A DNA stretch of 43,125 bases from Candidatus Zhuqueibacterota bacterium (lineage in GTDB: Bacteria; Zhuqueibacterota; Zhuqueibacteria; Zhuqueibacterales; Zhuqueibacteraceae). The notes below the pieces were generated by a model. The model saw only the letters and a list, made by a program, of their open reading frames with translations, had not been told where the DNA came from and made no database searches. The stretch spans positions 1 through 43,125 of the forward strand of contig QEVD01000015.1 in the NCBI GenBank assembly GCA_003576975.1, given 5' to 3'. Positions 18,018-25,825 of this stretch are shown piece after piece. A program made the translations under genes and the position numbers. Each line of letters opens with the position of its first letter. The stretch's first letter is position 1.

Positions 18018-18225
18018 TCATTTTTAAAGCAAGAACTTTGTTTCGATTTGATTCACACCCCAGGTAAGTATGATGCAATCGGATTTGCTCAAAACGCGTG
18101 AGTTCAAAAAGCGGATGCTTATTAATGCCATGCACGATCAGCGATACATGCTCTTCTGCGTAAAGCTTCTCGCGCCCGCGAGAAAAAATTCGAATGCACC
18201 TGCTTGCCAGGTGCATTTTTGTTTT
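18018..18225 (+). ncRNA. Candidate small RNA (or short ORF) between promoter and terminator
   Basis: A unit of about 205 bases is bracketed by a promoter-like sequence and a strong intrinsic terminator in the 700-bp gap between two genes. Near its 3' end a 7-bp hairpin with a 4-base loop (TTCTCGC/GCGAGAA, 18167-18184) directly precedes the terminator hairpin. The size would fit 6S RNA, but I could not fold the 5' and 3' ends into the long rod typical of 6S, so I leave it unnamed. Alternative: an ATG at 18070 with AGG five bases upstream opens a 52-54 codon frame that runs through the terminator stem, which makes a protein less likely. Confidence 0.35.
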
Positions 18226-18227
18226 TA
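18193..18227 (+). terminator. Strong intrinsic terminator
   Basis: A perfect 10-bp stem (AATGCACCTG, loop CTTGC, CAGGTGCATT; 18193-18217) is followed by TTTGTTTTT. It ends transcription entering from the left, 76 bp before the next gene. Confidence 0.8.
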
Positions 18228-18302
18228 GCAGGATTATTGCTTTTGTTGGCGCTTGGGCTTCGGTACAACTATTCAAACGAATCTTTTTGAGATGGGAAAC
18301 AT

Positions 18303-19031
18303 ATGCTAGCCTCCGTTCTTCAAACCCTATTAGAAGTACAAAAAATTGATCGGCAATTGCTCACCCTGGAAAAAGCCAAAGGCGATTTGCCGCAACGCTT
18401 GGCCGAGCTTAAGCAGCGCCTTGCCAGCTCGGCGCTCAAACTGGAAGATATCAGGACCAAGCTGGCCGCAACTGAGCGCGAGCGTCGCGCACTCGAAGGC
18501 GCAATTAGCCTGGCGAAAGAACGCAAAAAGAAATATGAGACACAGCTTTTCTCCGTGAAAAACAACAAAGAGTACGACGCCATCACGCTTGAAATCGAAA
18601 CTACGGAAAAAGAAATCGATCAAGGCGAGACTAAAGTTCTGGGCTTTTTCGAAGAAGAGAAAAAACTCAACGACGACGTCTCATCTCAACAAGCGGCTTT
18701 GCAACAACTTGAGCAAGAGGCGCGTGAACAAGAGGCCGAGTTGAATCTCCTGCTGGAGGAGACAAAAAACCATGTTGCCGAATTGACCAACATGCGCGCC
18801 GGCCTGGCGCAAAGCGTGAAACCGAATTTGTTACGCACCTATGAACGCATCCTGCGCAGCCGGGAAGACTCCGCCGTGGTGCAGCTTTCACGAGGCGGCT
18901 GCGGGGGTTGCGGCACGCGCATTCCGCCGCAGCGCATGATGGAGATTCGTGAAATGAAACAGATTTTTTTCTGCGAAAATTGCGGCCGCATTTTGGTTTG
19001 GCAGGAAGACGAAGAAGCCGTGGCGGTTTAA
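18303..19031 (+). CDS. COG1579-type coiled-coil zinc-ribbon protein
   Basis: The 242-residue protein has a long N-terminal coiled coil (about 5-175, with alternating Leu, Glu, Lys and Arg, including KKYETQLFSVKNNKEYDAI, a conserved patch in this family). A C-terminal C4 zinc ribbon has CGGC (about 200) and CENC (about 225). Proteins of this group are proposed nucleic-acid-binding factors; their exact role is not established. The open reading frame ends two bases before the 5' helix of RNase P RNA, so the two genes are probably linked in transcription. ATG 18303 has GGGA about 6 bases upstream. The family and architecture are clear; the function is not. Confidence 0.87.
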   Translation: MLASVLQTLLEVQKIDRQLLTLEKAKGDLPQRLAELKQRLASSALKLEDIRTKLAATERERRALEGAISLAKERKKKYETQLFSVKNNKEYDAITLEIETTEKEIDQGETKVLGFFEEEKKLNDDVSSQQAALQQLEQEAREQEAELNLLLEETKNHVAELTNMRAGLAQSVKPNLLRTYERILRSREDSAVVQLSRGGCGGCGTRIPPQRMMEIREMKQIFFCENCGRILVWQEDEEAVAV

Positions 19032-19033
19032 AC

Positions 19034-19397
19034 GAAGCGAGCCGGATCATCGCGTCTTGCCTCGCGCAAGCGAAACGAGACGAGGAAAGTCCGAACACGA
19101 TAGAGCAGAGTAAGAGGTAACGCCTCTCGCTAGTGATAGCGCTATAGGGCCACAGAAACCAGGTCTGTTCCGCCCTGCGGAATAAGAGTGAAAAGGGTAA
19201 CCAGTACTCCGTGCAAATGCAAATAGGCTTACGCTTGTCCCGCTTTTAAAAATTTTCAACGCTCTGGCGGGACATGAAGAGCGGCTCGCTCGAGTAAGCG
19301 GGTAGCATGCTCGAGGTTGCCGGCGACGGCAGCCCTAGATAAATGATGATCAGCCCGTTTCAGCGGGATACAGAATTCGGCTTACAGGCTCACTTCG
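19034..19397 (+). ncRNA. rnpB: RNase P RNA, type A-like
   Basis: The catalytic RNA of RNase P, which trims 5' leaders from tRNA precursors. Recognised by its conserved core: GAGGAAAGTCCGAACAC (19081-19097), CACAGAAACC, GTGAAAAGGGTAACC, GATAAATGATGATC and ACAGAATTCGGCTTACAGGCTC (19371-19392). The ends are placed by the P1 helix, GAAGCGAGCC (19034-19043) pairing with GGCTCACTTC (19388-19397), which has one C-A mismatch. The gene begins two bases after the stop of the zinc-ribbon protein gene and is followed within four bases by a strong terminator. No separate promoter is obvious, so it may be processed from a longer transcript. Confidence 0.95.
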
Positions 19398-19400
19398 ACA

Positions 19401-19436
19401 AGGGCATTCCGTCACGACGGAATGCCCTTTTGTTTG
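19401..19436 (+). terminator. rnpB terminator
   Basis: The stem AGGGCATTCCG pairs with CGGAATGCCCT around the loop TCACGA, followed by TTTGTTTG. It lies four bases after the RNase P RNA 3' helix. Confidence 0.88.
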
Positions 19437-19640
19437 TATCCAATTGCGCACTGTATGCGCCCCCGCTGAAGCAGTTTTGATGATTTTCTCATTTCATTCA
19501 TTTGGTGGTATATTTGTTTTGTCGGCAGGATCGACGATCGCAGCAGAGACGATCGGGGTTGATTATTTTTGTGTAGAAAACAAAGGCCACACGTTTACCA
19601 AGAACTTCAACCGTAGATTTCAAAATTCAAAGGACACAAC

Positions 19641-20504
19641 ATGAAAGGTATTATCCTGGCCGGCGGCAGCGGCACACGCCTCTATCCCATCACCCACGTC
19701 ATCAGCAAACAACTGTTGCCGGTTTATGACAAACCGATGATTTATTATCCGCTGTCGGTTTTGATGCTGGCCGGTATTCGCGATATCCTCATCATTTCCA
19801 CGCCGCAGGATTTGCCGCGCTTTCGTGAGTTGTTGGGCGATGGGCAGCGCTTCGGCTTGCAATTCAGTTATGCCGAACAACCGCGCCCCGAAGGTTTGGC
19901 GCAGGCCTTCATCATTGGCGAACAATTCATTGGATCGGATAACGTCGCGCTGGTATTGGGTGACAACATTTTTTACGGTCACGGCTTTCCCGAAATACTC
20001 CGCAATGCGGCGCAGCAAAAATCTGGCGCAACGGTGTTTGCTTATTTCGTGCGCGACCCCGAACGCTATGGTGTGGTGGAATTCGACAAGAATTATCGTG
20101 CGCTTAGCATCGAAGAAAAGCCGGTCAAGCCAAAATCAAATTATGCTGTTACGGGACTCTATTTTTATGATAACCAAATCGTCAGTATAGCCAAGCATCT
20201 CAAACCCTCGACGCGCGGCGAATTGGAAATCACGGATGCGAACCGCGCCTACCTCGCCTCCAATGCCCTGCATGTTGAAGTGCTGGGCCGCGGCTTCGCC
20301 TGGCTCGATACCGGCACGCATGATTCGTTGATCGAGGCGGCAACCTATGTTGCAACCGTCGAAAAACGCCAGGGGCTGAAAATTTCCTGTGTTGAAGAAA
20401 TTGCCTATCGCATGGGTTATATTGATGCGCAACAACTGTGCGCGCTCGCCGAGCCGCTTGCCAAAAATGAATACGGTAAATATTTGCTGGATTTGCTGCG
20501 GTGA
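19641..20504 (+). CDS. rfbA: Glucose-1-phosphate thymidylyltransferase
   Basis: The 287-residue protein makes dTDP-glucose from dTTP and glucose-1-phosphate, the entry to dTDP-rhamnose and related sugars for surface polysaccharides. The nucleotide loop is [12 protein letters not shown] (5-16). The RmlA markers [17 protein letters not shown] (23-39), LGDNIFYG (about 110) and [20 protein letters not shown] (about 155-175), and the LDTGTHDSL segment (about 221) are all present. Length is normal for short RmlA. AAAGGA lies about 8 bases before ATG 19641. The other dTDP-rhamnose genes (rfbB, rfbC, rfbD) are not adjacent, which is unusual for this pathway. The enzyme is cytoplasmic. Confidence 0.95.
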   Translation: MKGIILAGGSGTRLYPITHVISKQLLPVYDKPMIYYPLSVLMLAGIRDILIISTPQDLPRFRELLGDGQRFGLQFSYAEQPRPEGLAQAFIIGEQFIGSDNVALVLGDNIFYGHGFPEILRNAAQQKSGATVFAYFVRDPERYGVVEFDKNYRALSIEEKPVKPKSNYAVTGLYFYDNQIVSIAKHLKPSTRGELEITDANRAYLASNALHVEVLGRGFAWLDTGTHDSLIEAATYVATVEKRQGLKISCVEEIAYRMGYIDAQQLCALAEPLAKNEYGKYLLDLLR

Positions 20505-20648
20505 GAACGATGTTCGGCGCTCATAACAATTCGGCCATGACGAATCAGCACGATTGAAAAAATTTCAAATGGCGATGGAATAAAGCCGCCTGCCGCGAGT
20601 AGAATAAGCAAAACAAATTTTGTTTGGATCATTCTGCCGGAGAGCTCT

Positions 20649-22901
20649 ATGAAGTCGCCTGTAATTTTTCTGCCATTCTTGTTGATGGCGTTCAGCCTGG
20701 CAAACGGCCAGGGCCTCATCATTCGCCCGGATTTTCAGCCCACCGAACTGGAATTGCGCCGTCATGCAATCAATGCACAGTTACATGAACAAATGGCCGT
20801 CGTGACGGTCGAGCATGAATTTTACAATCCCGGGGCAACGACCGTTGAGGGCACATTTCTTTTTCCCCTTCCAGCCAACGCGCACGTTTCGCGCTTCAGC
20901 ATGAACGTCGACGGCAAGGAGATGGCCGGAGAGCTATTGAGCGCCGAGGAAGCGCGCGGCATTTACGAGAATATCGTGCGCCAACAGCTTGATCCGGCAT
21001 TGCTGGAAATGGCTGATTACCGCACCTTTCGCGCGCGTATTTTTCCCATTCCTGCCAAAGCCACACGCAAGTTAACCCTGCGCTACGACGCCAGTCTCGC
21101 GCGCGAGGGCAACACGGTCACGTTTCAATATCCCATGCAGGGGAATTTGACCCAACGCCGCGCTGGCGGCCCCTGGCCGCGTCCCCTGCCTCCTCGCCCG
21201 ATTGCTTCAATTCCGTTCGAGCGCGAGCGCTCGCAGCAACCTGAAAGTGTGAAATCACAACAGAGTTTTTTGCGCATTGAAATGCAGTCGGAAACCGCAT
21301 TGCGAAATATTTATTCACCTTCGCATCGCGTCGAAATCCGGCAGCCTGACGACCGCCATGCGACTGTAGAATGTGAAATGACGAATGCGCTGGACGGTCG
21401 CGATTTTCTGCTCTACTACTCACTCGATCCCAACGAAATCGCCACGACCCTGTTAACGCATCGTCCGGAAACCGGAAAACCCGGCTATTTCATCCTGCTC
21501 ATCTCGCCGCAAGTCGAGCTTAATGAGAATCAAGTTCAGGCCAAGGATTTGGTCTTGGTACTCGACACCTCGGGCAGCATGGCGGGCGAAAAAATCGAGC
21601 AGGCCAAAGCAGCCTTGCGTTATTGTTTGCAACGGCTCGGTGAACGCGACCGTTTTGGGCTGGTAACCTTCAGTTCCGAGGCCAAAGTTTTTCGGCCGAC
21701 ACTAGCGGGTATTACTGAACGCGAGGATGCGCTTTGGCAGGTTGATAAACTGGAAGCCACCGGCGGTACGAACATCAACGAAGCCTTGCTTGCTGCGCAT
21801 AAACTTTTGCGTGATTCACCGGCGGGACGCGGCATGATCATTTTTCTTACTGATGGCTTGCCTTCCGTGGGCGTGCAAGATGAAGGGCAAATTCGGCGCA
21901 ACCTCCAGCAGGCCAACAGCAACGAGGTTCGCCTGTTCTCATTCGGCGTCGGCTTCGATGTCAACACCAAATTGCTCGACGGCCTCGGCCGCGATCATCA
22001 CGCTTTCGCCGATTATATTTCACCGCAAGAGAATATCGAAGAACGCGTATCGACATTCTATGATAAAGTCCGCTACCCGGTGATGCGCAACATGGAATAC
22101 GAATTTCGCGGCACGGACGTAAGGCTGTTGTCTCCGCGCCAACTGCCGGATTTATTCAAAGGCGGGCAAATTATTCTGGCGGGCCGCTACCAGCAAGCGG
22201 GGCATGCCAGCTTGATTCTGCGCGGACAAACCGGAGAGCAGCGTCAAACATTTCAATATGAATTTGATTTTCCCCGGCGCGAGCGCGAACGCGAGTTTGT
22301 GGCAAGACTGTGGGCCACGCGACGCGTCGGCGATTTGCTCGAGGACATTCGACTCAACGGCGAAAACGCAGAATTAAAAAACGAAGTGATCAGCCTGGCA
22401 AAGGAATTCGGTCTGGTCACGCCCTACACTTCATATCTCGTTCGGGAAGAGGAAACGTTAGCAGGAGATGCTGCAGCTTTGCCTGGTGTATTCCAGCAAA
22501 TGGAGAGACGCTGGGCCGCAGAGCCGTCGCGGGAAATGCTCATGAAGGCCTCTTCCGGTGCCGGCGCAGTGGCAATGAGCCAATCCATTCGTGAGATGAA
22601 GGAGGCCGAGGTTGTCGCTGCACCGAAACAGGCCAGCGTGGTTGTCGTAAAAGGGCGCATCATGGCGTTAAATCCGGACGGCGTCTGGATCGATACGGAG
22701 TTCAAACCAGCACTCGAGACGGTTAAAATTGTCTTCGCTTCGAATGCCTACTTCACGTTTCTTCGCCTCTTTCCAGAGGCCGAGGATTTTTGCCGTCTCG
22801 GCCAGAAAGTAATTTTTAATTGGCAAGGTAAATTCGTCGAGATCGGAGAAAAAGGCGAAAAACAAATGGATGCAACCAAATTGCGCGAGTTGATGAATTG
22901 A
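20649..22901 (+). CDS. Secreted VIT and VWA domain protein
   Basis: The 750-residue protein has a signal peptide (about 1-21, ending LANGQG). A vault/inter-alpha-trypsin (VIT) domain spans about 25-155, with EHEFYNPGATTVEGTFLFPLP, YENIVRQQLDPALLE and FPIPAKATRKL. A von Willebrand A domain runs from about 298 to 480 with an intact MIDAS metal site DTSGSM (about 305) and a downstream TDG (about 403). A C-terminal region of about 250 residues contains LVTPYTSYLVREEE, common in this protein class. There is no visible C-terminal sortase signal or membrane anchor. VIT-VWA proteins are thought to mediate protein or matrix contacts; the role is unknown. GGAG lies 6 bases before ATG 20649. The neighbour rfbA is co-oriented but 144 bp away. 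Confidence 0.88.
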   Translation: MKSPVIFLPFLLMAFSLANGQGLIIRPDFQPTELELRRHAINAQLHEQMAVVTVEHEFYNPGATTVEGTFLFPLPANAHVSRFSMNVDGKEMAGELLSAEEARGIYENIVRQQLDPALLEMADYRTFRARIFPIPAKATRKLTLRYDASLAREGNTVTFQYPMQGNLTQRRAGGPWPRPLPPRPIASIPFERERSQQPESVKSQQSFLRIEMQSETALRNIYSPSHRVEIRQPDDRHATVECEMTNALDGRDFLLYYSLDPNEIATTLLTHRPETGKPGYFILLISPQVELNENQVQAKDLVLVLDTSGSMAGEKIEQAKAALRYCLQRLGERDRFGLVTFSSEAKVFRPTLAGITEREDALWQVDKLEATGGTNINEALLAAHKLLRDSPAGRGMIIFLTDGLPSVGVQDEGQIRRNLQQANSNEVRLFSFGVGFDVNTKLLDGLGRDHHAFADYISPQENIEERVSTFYDKVRYPVMRNMEYEFRGTDVRLLSPRQLPDLFKGGQIILAGRYQQAGHASLILRGQTGEQRQTFQYEFDFPRREREREFVARLWATRRVGDLLEDIRLNGENAELKNEVISLAKEFGLVTPYTSYLVREEETLAGDAAALPGVFQQMERRWAAEPSREMLMKASSGAGAVAMSQSIREMKEAEVVAAPKQASVVVVKGRIMALNPDGVWIDTEFKPALETVKIVFASNAYFTFLRLFPEAEDFCRLGQKVIFNWQGKFVEIGEKGEKQMDATKLRELMN

Positions 22902-23079
22902 AGGATTGACTCTCATCGCCCGTTCGTTAAAGACGAAGATTGTCAGCCGAGCCCAACAATCCAGTCATGTTGAAAGCCGGCAAACGCTTTGTTATTTTGA
23001 TTTGGAAATTTTCCAGAAACTTTGCATAATGGCGTCATCAACTCTGCATTCCGTTTCAAAGAAATACAGGAGAATAATT

Positions 23080-23487
23080 ATGAGCCTGTGGGAAAAAATT
23101 GCAAAAGATTTGCAGCAAAGCGCCACAACATTCAGTGAAATGGCCAGTGATTTCATTAAAAGCGGCGCCGAAGTGATTCGTGAGGGTATTGAAGTAGCTT
23201 CCGAAAAAACCGCACAAGCCACCAAGCTCGCCAAGCTCAAGTGGGAAAAGAGCATGATCCATCGTGATATTGAGAAGGCCTTTCTCGCGCTCGGCGGTCA
23301 AGCCTATGAGCTTCACGTGCAGGGAAAGCTGGCAGATTTAGCGACGGTGGCTTTCGATAAGCTCGAAGAGTTGCGCATTCTCGAAAGCAAGCTTGACGGC
23401 AAAGATCAAGAAATTGCCGATCTCCAAAATACCGCCACGGCTAGCGCCCCCAAGCAAGACACAACGGCACATTCGACCCAATCATGA
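23080..23487 (+). CDS. Small coiled-coil protein upstream of a RuBisCO-like protein
   Basis: The 135-residue protein is helical and charged. Residues 1-50 are amphipathic (MSLWEKIAKDLQQSATTFSE), and 60-115 alternate hydrophobic and charged positions with HRDIEKAFLALGGQAYELHV. The last 20 residues are low-complexity (Ala, Thr, Ser, Gln). There is no signal peptide or membrane helix. I do not recognise a named family; it resembles small YtxH-like or apolipoprotein-like helical proteins. ATG 23080 is chosen because CAGGAG stands 7 bases upstream; the open frame continues upstream without support. Its stop is 18 bp before the RuBisCO-like gene, so the two are very likely co-transcribed and may work together. 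Confidence 0.75.
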   Translation: MSLWEKIAKDLQQSATTFSEMASDFIKSGAEVIREGIEVASEKTAQATKLAKLKWEKSMIHRDIEKAFLALGGQAYELHVQGKLADLATVAFDKLEELRILESKLDGKDQEIADLQNTATASAPKQDTTAHSTQS

Positions 23488-23505
23488 AATAGACAGGAGA
23501 CCAGC

Positions 23506-24684
23506 ATGAGTTACATCAACAAAGCCTATGAGCCCAAACCTACGGATGTCTTATGCAGCTATTATCTTGAACCGGCGCCCAAAAGAACCTTGATCGAGGC
23601 CGCCGAGGAGTTATGCAAGAAAGCTTCTGTTGATGTTTTAGGTGGAGAAATCGTGAGCAAGCTGCGCGCTTCCGCATACGAAGTGCATGAGGAGGGTACG
23701 CAGGTGGCCTTTCCTGCCGAGCTTTTTGAAGGCGGGAATATTCCGCAAATGTTGACGATCATCGCAGGCAAAATTTTTGGTTTGGAAAAAATTGCAAATT
23801 TACGTTTGCAGGATGTGCGCTTTCCGCAATGGTGGATAAAAAGTTTTCGCGGCTCTGCGTTTGGCAGCAAGATTGTCGAGAAGCATTTCGGCAATCCAGC
23901 GCGTCCGCTAGTGGCGTCACTCATCAGCCCGGAAGTCGGCCTGCCCCTCGAAGCATACAAAGAAAAGGCGGAGGCCTCGTTCTTGGGCGGGTGCGACATC
24001 GTGCGTGACAGCCCGCAGATTCACAACATGTCCCTCAATCCATTTGAGAAGCGTGTCGACGCAATTTTGGCGTTGACGCGAGAGTGTTCACAAAAAACCG
24101 GCATGCCGAAAATGTATTTTCCCAATGTCAGCGGCTCCGGCGATGTTGTGTTGAGTAGAATTAACTATGTGATGAAAAAAGGCGGGCGGGGCGTGGTAAT
24201 TGATTTTCAGGCGTGCGGTTTTAGTATCCTGCAAATGGTGCGCAATGAGTTCCCCGAATTGATCGTTTATGCCGATCGCACCTCGCATGCTGCGACAGCA
24301 CGAAATAAACGCCAAGGCATTTCAATGACAACGCTTGGCAAGCTGGCACGCCTCGCCGGCGCCGATCTCGTCGAAATCGGCTCTATTACCGGCGACATGG
24401 TCGAAACGGAAGCGCATGTCGTGCAACTGCATACGAATTTATTGGCAGATTTATTCAAGACGCGCGACCCGCATCGGTTTGATCAGAACTGGCACGGCAT
24501 CGGAAATAGCCTGCCGGTAACTTCCGGCGGCCTTAAGGCAAATGACGTGCGCGAATTGCGCAATCGTTTCGGCAATCAGATCGTGCTGCAATTCAATCGC
24601 AGCATGACGGGCAAAGAACACGTCTCGAAGCGCCACATCGAGATGTTCCTGGATGAGCTTGGCCCGCTGGTGCCGCTGGTCTAA
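23506..24684 (+). CDS. RuBisCO-like protein (form IV) with substituted active site
   Basis: The 392-residue protein follows the RuBisCO large-chain pattern: N-terminal LCSYYLEPAP, then AGKIFGLEKIANLRLQDVRF (87-106), GGCDIVRDSPQ (161-171), the DRTSHA...RQGIS stretch (257-273), LARLAGADLVEIGSITGDM (280-298), LPVTSGGL (336-343) and VLQF (360-363). Aligned by eye, catalytic positions are changed: Lys175 to Ser141, Lys177 to Glu143, the carbamylated Lys201 to Arg167, the Mg ligands Asp203 and Glu204 to Ser169 and Pro170, His294 to Asp257, His327 to Glu290 and Lys334 to Asp297. Only Arg295 and the SGG phosphate loop remain. It cannot fix CO2; its reaction, if any, is unknown. A GGAG site precedes ATG 23506. 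It sits 18 bp after the coiled-coil gene and before a strong terminator. Confidence 0.87.
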   Translation: MSYINKAYEPKPTDVLCSYYLEPAPKRTLIEAAEELCKKASVDVLGGEIVSKLRASAYEVHEEGTQVAFPAELFEGGNIPQMLTIIAGKIFGLEKIANLRLQDVRFPQWWIKSFRGSAFGSKIVEKHFGNPARPLVASLISPEVGLPLEAYKEKAEASFLGGCDIVRDSPQIHNMSLNPFEKRVDAILALTRECSQKTGMPKMYFPNVSGSGDVVLSRINYVMKKGGRGVVIDFQACGFSILQMVRNEFPELIVYADRTSHAATARNKRQGISMTTLGKLARLAGADLVEIGSITGDMVETEAHVVQLHTNLLADLFKTRDPHRFDQNWHGIGNSLPVTSGGLKANDVRELRNRFGNQIVLQFNRSMTGKEHVSKRHIEMFLDELGPLVPLV

Positions 24685-24720
24685 CAAATCGGCGATTGCC
24701 ATTTCCTTACTTTACCCAAT

Positions 24721-24750
24721 AAAAAAGGCTCGTCCTGCGAGCCTTTTTTT
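24721..24750. terminator. Bidirectional terminator after the RuBisCO-like gene
   Basis: The stem AAAAAAGGCTCG (24721-24732) pairs with CGAGCCTTTTTT around the loop TCCTG. The A-run before and T-run after let it serve both the RuBisCO-like gene on the plus strand and the convergent gene on the minus strand. Confidence 0.88.
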
Positions 24751-24769
24751 ATTTCTTGTTGCGCCGAAA

Positions 24770-25282
24770 TCAGGCTGCTTCGAGTTGCGTGACTCGAACA
24801 TTCAAATTACTCTGGGCCTCATTCTGATCGCTATCAGATTCTTTCAAACGACTGATTTCATCTTTTAAGCGTGATTGTCCCGCCCAGAGTGAAGTTTTTT
24901 CCGTGTGAAACTCATCATACTGCTTTCGGACAAAATCCATCATTGTCAAAATCTCGTTGCGCAATTTCGCGTCGTTTTGCTCGATCGCTTCTATCCTTGC
25001 AAGCAGCATGCCTCCAAATGTCGCAAACTGCTTTTGAATCTTCACTTCGAATTTATAAAAGGCTTGTTTCATTTCCTGACGGAGCTTCGGGGATTCCTTT
25101 GCCGATTCCTGGCGAACCTTCTTGAATTCCCTTGCTGACTCTAGACGGAATTTCTTGAACTCTCGTTTTGATTCCCGACGCATTAACCCAATTTTGCTGG
25201 ACAAGCCATCCACTCTTTTCTCGAGTCGACTCGACCCATTATTGGGGAGCCGCCTTGTCTTCTTACGAGACTTCATAGGCAT
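24770..25282 (-). CDS. Coiled-coil protein with 11-residue repeats
   Basis: The 170-residue protein is basic at the N-terminus (MPMKSRKKTRR) and then forms a continuous coiled coil. Residues 35-78 contain four consecutive 11-residue units: RRESKREFKKF, RLESAREFKKV, RQESAKESPKL and RQEMKQAFYKF. Such hendecad repeats form right-handed or slightly unwound coiled coils. The second half returns to heptad-like spacing up to the end (LNVRVTQLEAA). No signal peptide, membrane segment or known family. ATG 25282 has GGAGGG 8 bases upstream; the open frame further upstream crosses a terminator and tRNA genes and is not coding. A terminator lies on each side. Function unknown. Confidence 0.72.
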   Translation of the reverse strand: MPMKSRKKTRRLPNNGSSRLEKRVDGLSSKIGLMRRESKREFKKFRLESAREFKKVRQESAKESPKLRQEMKQAFYKFEVKIQKQFATFGGMLLARIEAIEQNDAKLRNEILTMMDFVRKQYDEFHTEKTSLWAGQSRLKDEISRLKESDSDQNEAQSNLNVRVTQLEAA

Positions 25283-25361
25283 AAGGTTTTCCCTCCAATT
25301 TGAATTCGTGGCATGATAACGAGTCGTTTTTTGAGTCGCAACCATTTTTTTAAAACCTTTG

Positions 25362-25394
25362 CAAACAACAAAGGCTCGCACTAAGCGAGCCTCG
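25362..25394. terminator. Terminator after the tRNA-Lys pair
   Basis: AAGGCTCGC (25371-25379) pairs with GCGAGCCT (25385-25392). On the minus strand the stem is followed by TTTGTTGTTTGC, ending the tRNA-Lys transcript. On the plus strand it is followed by CGTTTTT. Its stem shares GGCTCG/CGAGCC with the terminator at 24721. Confidence 0.75.
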
Positions 25395-25422
25395 TTTTTC
25401 CTTCCTCCCTCTTGACCAACAG

Positions 25423-25495
25423 TGCGCCCACTAGGAATCGAACCTAGAACCTCCGGATTAAGAGTCCGCTGCTCTGCCAGTTGAGCTATGGGCGC
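25423..25495 (-). tRNA. tRNA-Lys (CTT)
   Basis: A 73-base tRNA on the minus strand. The acceptor stem is GCGCCCA with TGGGCGC and discriminator A. The D arm begins TAGCTCAACTGGCAGAGC, the anticodon loop is CTCTTAA (anticodon CUU, Lys AAG codon), and the T arm contains GGTTCGATTCC. CCA is not encoded. It is the second gene of a two-tRNA transcript. Confidence 0.95.
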
Positions 25496-25529
25496 TTGTC
25501 GCAAATTTGCCAGTTTAGAAAACAAACTG

Positions 25530-25602
25530 TGAGGGTGGAGAGAATCGAACTCTCGGCCAACGGCTTAAAAGGCCGCTGCTCTACCAGCTGAGCTACACCC
25601 TC
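25530..25602 (-). tRNA. tRNA-Lys (TTT)
   Basis: A 73-base tRNA on the minus strand. The acceptor stem is GAGGGTG with CACCCTC and discriminator A. The D arm is GCTCAGCTGGTAGAGC, the anticodon loop is CTTTTAA (anticodon UUU, Lys AAA codon), and the T arm contains AGTTCGATTCT. CCA is not encoded. It is 34 bp upstream of the second lysine tRNA, and a good promoter precedes it. Confidence 0.96.
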
Positions 25603-25626
25603 TACCTTTACAAACAAAACGCCGCC

Positions 25627-25655
25627 AATATAATGAATTTGACACTGGCAGTCAA
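25627..25655 (-). promoter_or_regulatory. Sigma-70-type promoter of the tRNA-Lys pair
   Basis: On the minus strand, TTGACT (25655-25650), a spacer of exactly 17 bases and TATATT (25632-25627). Each box matches the consensus at five of six positions. The -10 box ends 24 bases before the first tRNA base, as expected for a short tRNA leader. Confidence 0.75.
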
Positions 25656-25701
25656 TCTAAATTTCCCTGTAACAAGCGCAAAACCGCGCCGGCTTTAGGG
25701 C

Positions 25702-25825
25702 CAATACCGTTCACTTAACATTTCGTTCGTAGTCCCGGCCCCTTGTGGGCCGATGCTAACGCAAATAATTTCAATCTTCCTGCAGTGCCCCACAAGGGAG
25801 CAGTGCTACTAAGTGAACGGTATTG
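25702..25825. repeat. Palindromic element with 16-bp terminal inverted repeats (MITE/REP-like)
   Basis: Perfect 16-bp inverted ends, CAATACCGTTCACTTA (25702-25717) and its complement (25810-25825), enclose 92 bp. Inside is a second inverted pair, CCCTTGTGGG and CCCACAAGGG. A 7-base direct repeat, TTAGGGC, flanks the element (25695-25701 and 25829-25835, the right copy three bases away), which could be a target-site duplication. No coding frame is present. This is the form of a non-autonomous mobile element or a large RNA hairpin. It lies between the tRNA-Lys promoter and the 3' end of aspS and could also terminate aspS transcripts. Confidence 0.7.

Noticed and set aside
18018-18225. 6S RNA assignment for the candidate small RNA
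   Set aside because: Length fits, but the 5' and 3' ends do not fold into a closing stem with a central bubble by eye.
17989-18276. 95-codon minus-strand frame
   Set aside because: It covers the promoter and terminator of the candidate small RNA and resembles no protein.
25283-25525. Extension of the 11-residue-repeat protein across a tRNA
   Set aside because: The sequence IAQLAEQRTLNPEVLGSIP is a common translation of a tRNA gene, and a terminator lies between.
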